Assembly (NCBI GenBank): GCA_032207245.1
Contig: CM063502.1
Span: 48,787,404 to 48,851,403, forward strand
From: Pardosa pseudoannulata
Lineage: Eukaryota; Arthropoda; Arachnida; Araneae; Lycosidae
Direction of reading: 5' to 3'
Length of the DNA: 64,000 bases
In this document: piece by piece, positions 55,401 to 62,300 of the stretch
Numbering within the stretch: the stretch's first letter is position 1
How the letters are laid out: the number at the start of each line of letters is the position of its first letter
Made by a program: the position numbers and the translations under genes
The notes under the pieces: model-generated
What the model was told of the DNA's origin: nothing
The model's database searches: none
Seen by the model: the letters and a program-made list of their open reading frames with translations, nothing else

Positions 55401-58400
55401 AAAAAAATCCATAAACTTAAAAAATAAAACACTTATTTATAACAAAACTATTTATTTTTTTTCTTTATATAATATAAAGTTAATTCTACAAAGAGAAAAA
55501 GTAAGTTTATATTTTTATGAAAATATAAAAGTGATACAGATAAACATAACAGACTTACTTGACTGGGTATAAGAAGGATAATCATAATCTTTAACTGCTG
55601 AAACAAGCTTTGAGATTCGGTGGACAAAACTACTTGTTACATCAATACACAAAGGACCAAATACTAAGCGGCAAATTGAACTTTCATGCCAGTTACTTTC
55701 TTCTAAGAACAATGTTGTTACAGTAGATAACCGATCTAAAGAAATGAATCAATGTATTTGTACTTCAGATTTCTAAAAATTTTTAAAAACAGTCTTTTTA
55801 AATTTAATTTTAACCAGCGTATAACAATCCCCTAAATATATGAGTATATATCAATTATGCTATAAAATAGCAAAATAAGAATGGCTGATAAACAAACCAA
55901 AGATAATGGATTCTAATAATTTAAAAAACAATTTTTAAAATACTGTATTAATTCTAATTTTAATGATATACATAAGGAATAAATAAAGTAAAAAACTTTA
56001 TTATTATTATTATTAAATAATTAAGACTCTCTTTAATTGTTAACCTTAATTCTTTGTAATAATACCATTACTTTTAGATTTTTTTTTTCCAAAATATAGA
56101 TAAATTTACGAGAAAATTGTATAAATATATAGCATCTTACCATTCCTAAATGAAATTAAACAATTTTCACTATTATTGTATTAATAAACAATTTATTCAT
56201 CAAGCTTTCCCTGTGTCTGTAATTATCAGCACATATAATATTACATACTGTCTATTGTGGTATTCTTACTATATAATCTTTTTTCATAATGATAAATTAC
56301 TAGCGATTTTGAAGTTAGGTCCTACTCTTTGCTTTCAGCACTTAACTCACAGGCTATATAAATTTACCTATTTTGTCCTAGTTGCTATTATGCTGCAATT
56401 GTTTCATATTTTTATGCAAGGTGAATTTTTTCTTTTTGCAATCATGTCCTGTCAGTTTAACCCACTGAACGGATGCGTCGATGGGGGTTCGACAGCGAAT
56501 TCCTGTCCGAAAACGGACCTGTCGACCCCTTCTCGTTCGCACTTGTATAACTTGTATCGCACACTTTTGAGGAAAAAAAAATATTGCAAAGCGATAATAA
56601 ATGAAAGAAGCTAATTTTGAGTAACGAAACTCCTTTACCTTGCAGGGAAAATAATTTAAAAGTAGCCTGACAACTTTTAAACCGGCAACTCTTGTATGGT
56701 ACGGTAAGTTCCGTCTGGAATTTACGAAAATGGTGACTGTTTTGAAAGGGAACATGTGGGGAGGGTGGCCGGTGGATGGGTTAATAGTGTTTAAAAAGTG
56801 CTCATAAACCAAGAATACAGAAAAATCCATCTGTTAAGAGAAAAAATGGTAAAATATTGATTGATTTTATTATATTCAATGTTATGTAATTAATTTCTTT
56901 ATTATAGTAGGATTTTTAGAAGAAATGCCATTCCATTATAGACATAAAATTTCAGTAAATGCATCATTTTTACCAATGCAACACTTAAGTACTTCAAAAA
57001 AAAAAAAAAAAAAAAAAAAAGAGAGAAGAAGAAGAAAAGAAACATTCTGTAAAATGTTACTGTAAATAGCTTAGACTATTAAGATACTTAGATCAGGATT
57101 TGCTAAATGTTTTTAATTTAGATATGAAGAATCAAATTTTGATGGCTTCATATGAAATACAGTACATAGTAATTATTTTCATTAGTAAAAGTAAAATTTA
57201 AAATCTTTCTTTCCTTTAATTTAATACCTTGTTGATATTATATTTTTTAGAACATAGGAGAATTACATATATTAGGGGCCAGTTTTCAGTGCGGTAGATA
57301 AGATAGGTGACTGCTTATAACAAAATTGCCTGAACTGTAGCACAAAAAGTAGTTTTACATAAATCTGTATTAGTATTATTATCTTAATTTAATTATGCCC
57401 TTTATCTGTTTAACAGAGTTCTTTTACAATACTGTTTATTTTAAAGTTTTCTTGGGCTTGGGAGGGAGAGAAGCTGCACTTTTTGTGTTTGTCTAGAACA
57501 GCAAAATTGCTATGGCTAGCCCATTGTATATGGGCCTCTTCAGTGGATAAATAAGAGTATATTTGTGAATGTAAGCATGTTTTCAACATTTCTCACCTAT
57601 AATTTATTTTAGTAATCTGAGTGAAATGCTATAGTATAATTTTTTCACCATTTTCTTCAAATGTGGCATTTATGCTGACACAACCTTCCTTCTGAAAATT
57701 ACAGTATTACCTTTCAATTTTAATGCTTTTATAATATGTCTATGTTAAAAATCATATCAAAATTCATTGACATTATTATAAACTATAGGTTTGTTCATAA
57801 TTAAAATACCTTAAATATTGATAAGAAGAAGTCTTATTTAAGTATTTCGAAATATGTACTACATGATGATATTAAAATAAAAATCACCTACCAATCCACT
57901 CATCTGGAATTTCTAGCTCATACAAATAATCAAAAGCAAATGCTGGAAATCTTTGAACCATGACTTCTTCTGTTAGAGTTGAGAAGTGTTCTTCATGATT
58001 AAAAGAATATTTTCTTGTTTGACCACAGTTTTCAGGGGCCAGTGGGTCAAAAAGTGAAGATGATAAAAAACTGTAAGCATGACCACTTGATGGAGGAACA
58101 CCAGATTTTATAAATACCTGTCTCTAAACAAAGATAAAAAATTTTGGAGTAACTTTTAAGTAAAGAAAGGACAAAAAATACACATACTGAATTTTCTGTT
58201 AAAATTTTATATTAAAATTAATTTTAATGACAAACCAGTATGAGGTCATTAGTTATTATAAAACCGTGTTAAAAGGAATAACTTTTATATGGCTAGAAAT
58301 ATTTTTAGAAATGTGGAGGAAAAAATAGGTTATAGGAAAAAGTTTATAAAATAGAAATGACTTTGTTATCTAAAGGCTATATTAGCAAGAAATTTATAAA

Positions 58401-58495
58401 ATGTGTTCAAAAAAAATTTCATAAAATAAATAGAGCTTTGTTAGATAGGGATTTGGCAGTGTATGTATGTATGTATGTGTATGTATGTATGTATG

Positions 58496-58576
<81 letters not shown>

Positions 58577-59338
58577 GCAGTTTATTATAGTATTGATAAT
58601 AATAGCGATAACAAAAGAAATAAAATAAAATTTACTTCATTATCAGCAACTGAAAAGTCTTGCTGACCACAAACACAGTCTTCTAGTCCAGTAACTGTGG
58701 CACCAGAAACTCCAGCTTGAACATTTAAAAAATCTTTTCCTTTCAAAGTGAATTCTGTTGAACAACCATAAAAGTGCAGAATCATCAGAGGAACAAATAC
58801 ACATTTAGGTGATCCAATGAAAATGTTTTCCTGGGCAACTACTGTTTGCTAATAAAAAATAAATAGAGTCCACTATTATTTACACAACTTATGAAATTAA
58901 AAAAAAAAAAAACCTTTCCCATTAACAAATAAATATTTACAATCAGGTTTAAACCATAATTTCTTTCATAAATGTGATGTATTCACTTACCTTTAATGTA
59001 CATGAAGCTTTACCAATGAAAATTCCAAACTGAAGAATCTTTTTAGCCTTTAACATATTTGCTTCTCTTTCTTGTTCTTCACTATCAGCAGTAGTCCATA
59101 TAGGGACTTCTGGGATGAAAGACCAAGCCCAAGATCCCCAACTCTCTTCTGTCTGCATTTCCGCAGAATCTTCATGGAAGGTTTGAAGCAAATTAATAGA
59201 AGTAGTATAAAATCTAATCACAATTTAAAAAAAATTAAAAGTGATAAAACCAAAAAGATATAATATTGGAATAGCTTTGATATCTCATGTTCTTTATTAT
59301 TTTTACTTAGCACCGAAAATAATAACCCTAGTAGTCAT

Positions 59339-59375
<37 letters not shown>

Positions 59376-62300
59376 TGATTAAATCTAACTTTGGATAAAG
59401 CCTTTTTTTTTTTCCCCCTCAGAGGTGTTAAGTAATACATTTCAGTGTAGGTATTAGCTTGAAATTATAATACAATAATTGTGGAAATTGCTCATGAGAT
59501 AAAATACAAAATTACCATAAAATATGATTTTGATTAAACATAAATGTCTGAATTAAACACACACACACACACACACATATTTTTTTCTTAATTCAGCTGG
59601 CAATACAGACACTATGTGTCTTTATACCAATACAAGGCTGCAAAACTGTTATCCATTTAGCACCACCCAGGGAGCATGTTTAGTTTAAGGTATGCTATGG
59701 ATGTGAGTAACATTAAACCCTGCTTGGTCCTCATAATTTAGAAGCAGGAACCAAGCAGAAGATCCCCAGGCTTGGCCTGCCACCCCCAGAGGTATCTTTT
59801 GCAAACTTAGAGAACATTGGGATTATAAACATATTTTATGTGCCCCAGTCACTTTTATCAAGCATGGCAAATCTTAGGCTGGCTCGAGCGCAGAACTCAC
59901 AATCTTTCAGTTATGAGATTGCTGCCTTTGCTGACTGAGCTTACATATATTTATATATACATTGTTTAAATCTGTAAATAAATAAACATGCATACTCAAC
60001 AATATATAAACCTTTTTAATGAGATTACTTATCTAAATATTTTAATTTAAAAAATTATAGTATTTAAGACAAAATTAGAAATTTCACTAACAGTTTGTGT
60101 CTACATTGAATATACGATGCAGGCTAAATTAGTTTATCTTAGATGACAAAAACGATATAGTATAATATAATCTAAACTTCTTTTACAATAAAATATCCAT
60201 TCCATATTAAGAACTGCAGGGAAAAACTAAATGCTCTCTAATATATGTGAAATATAGCTTTTATTTTGAAGTATAGCTTTTAATCATAACCATGGGTTGA
60301 GAATTTAAGCTATATATAATTGTTATAAATTTTATATAGTTTATACAGATTTTAACATGAAGAAAGCCATGTATTTACCCATAGGTAGTCAAAAAGAAAT
60401 CTTAACGCAGAATTAAACTTCCTGCAACTATACACATGCTAGTTTTAAAGCAAAAGAGTCCAAATATGAAGTTCCCATCTTATCAGAAAAAAAAGTCACA
60501 AGCTATATTTATGTGAAATTTATATAAATCCAAACATGTAATACAGAATCCTAATATCTTTAAAAGAACCAACCTGAATTATCTTCAGATATATTGATTC
60601 CCATTTCAGTATTTTCTTCATTGCTCTCTATATTTTCTTTATCTCTGAATGTACCTCTGTTCTGAAGAGCTACACAAAGGTATAGCAACCTTAGAAACAT
60701 GGGAAGTTGTTGATCAGTTAGAGAAAATTCTAGATTTTCACAGTACATATGTATTCTTGTCAATGTAGGATATTTAGAATGTGGTGAGTTATATAAGCTA
60801 TATAAACGCCATGTTGTTGAGCAACGATATAATAGTGGATCTTGGTAGGTCTCAATTTTACCACTGGCATCTCTCTGAAAGAGAAAATATTTAAATACTA
60901 AATTTATGCAAAGATAAAATCAAAATACAAAATTGAAATAAATGTAATGAATAAATACTTTTTGTGGTATTTAGTTTTTGTTAGGCTAGGAGTGCTAAAG
61001 TTTTTTCTATGCAAGGGCTAATGACTGGGACCTACTGCTTAACGTGAATTCTGCATGGTTAGGAACAACTATATCTGTAGATGGATCCAAACCAACAGAC
61101 TAGTAGTAAAAGACAAAACCCTATCAATATGATAATCATACATCTGTTATTTAATTTTAAAATATGATAAAAAAAACTGAATTTACTCCCATATTATATT
61201 AAAACATGCTGAGTAATAACATTAATTTGATATTTAAGGAATACATACCAACTAGTAAACATAACTTAACTGTAAAACAAGTTTAACAAACCAGTAGATG
61301 ACATAATTTTTTTTGTCTGTATTAATTTTGATTAATATACTATTTTAAAATGAAAACATAAAACAGCAGAAAGTCGTGTTATATTTGGATGCCAAAAATT
61401 TTTTGCCTAAAAGTTTGACTCAGGTTAAATGTTTGTAATACAGTAAAGTGTAGAAAACATAGAAAATTAATCTAATTAAAAATCATGATTATAAATGAGC
61501 AGCAAACTAATATGGGAGGATATAACTTAATAGACATGTCTTCTCCCCTGAAAAGACTAAATTGTGTTTTCTACTAAATGTCTTTCCTATTGAATAAATT
61601 TTCTGTATTGAAAGCAAAATTAAAAGAAAGAGAAACTATTAAATATTATCTTTAATAATATATATACATATTTGATATACAATATCTGCCAAAATGATCA
61701 ATTGTTACAGCAGCCACTTTATTCAGCAGTATACCTTATTAAGACTACATTCCTATCATTTATTAAAAATTACTTATATAAATTATTATACAATACATAA
61801 ATAACATTTTTAAAGTTACTTACAATACATCAGAATACATACTGTTCAAAGTTGAAATACTTAAAACTAATATGTTTGTATAAAGTTACAGCTTAACTAA
61901 ATGCTATAGGTGCACACATATAGTGATCAAACATGCAAACATAATTTTTAAAATAATACTCACCTTGTCTAAACATACAGTTAGATCTTGCATATGTATC
62001 ATTTTTCTAACTATAGTATCTGTCAAATTTGTATCTACAAAAGCCTTTTCCCATTTCTCATTAACATTCAACAGCTCAACTGATTTAATATTTAAGGATA
62101 ATACCACATCATCTTCAACATATTTTAAAATCAGATTGTTACACACAATGCAGATATTGCTGATCACTCGATTGATTAAACTTTGTACATATCCAGGAGG
62201 TGCTTCAGTTATTTCAGGCTTTTTGACATGACGAGAAATAAAACTTTTTTTAGACTGTATAATCTTCTGAGAATCACATTCGGATGCACTATCATCTCCA

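Noticed and set aside
58357..58666. Two overlapping frames rich in YIYIY and RERER
   Set aside because: Translation of the TATG/AT/AG microsatellite.
59881..59945. Possible tRNA-Met gene
   Set aside because: The T arm is disrupted and no acceptor stem forms; better read as a SINE head.
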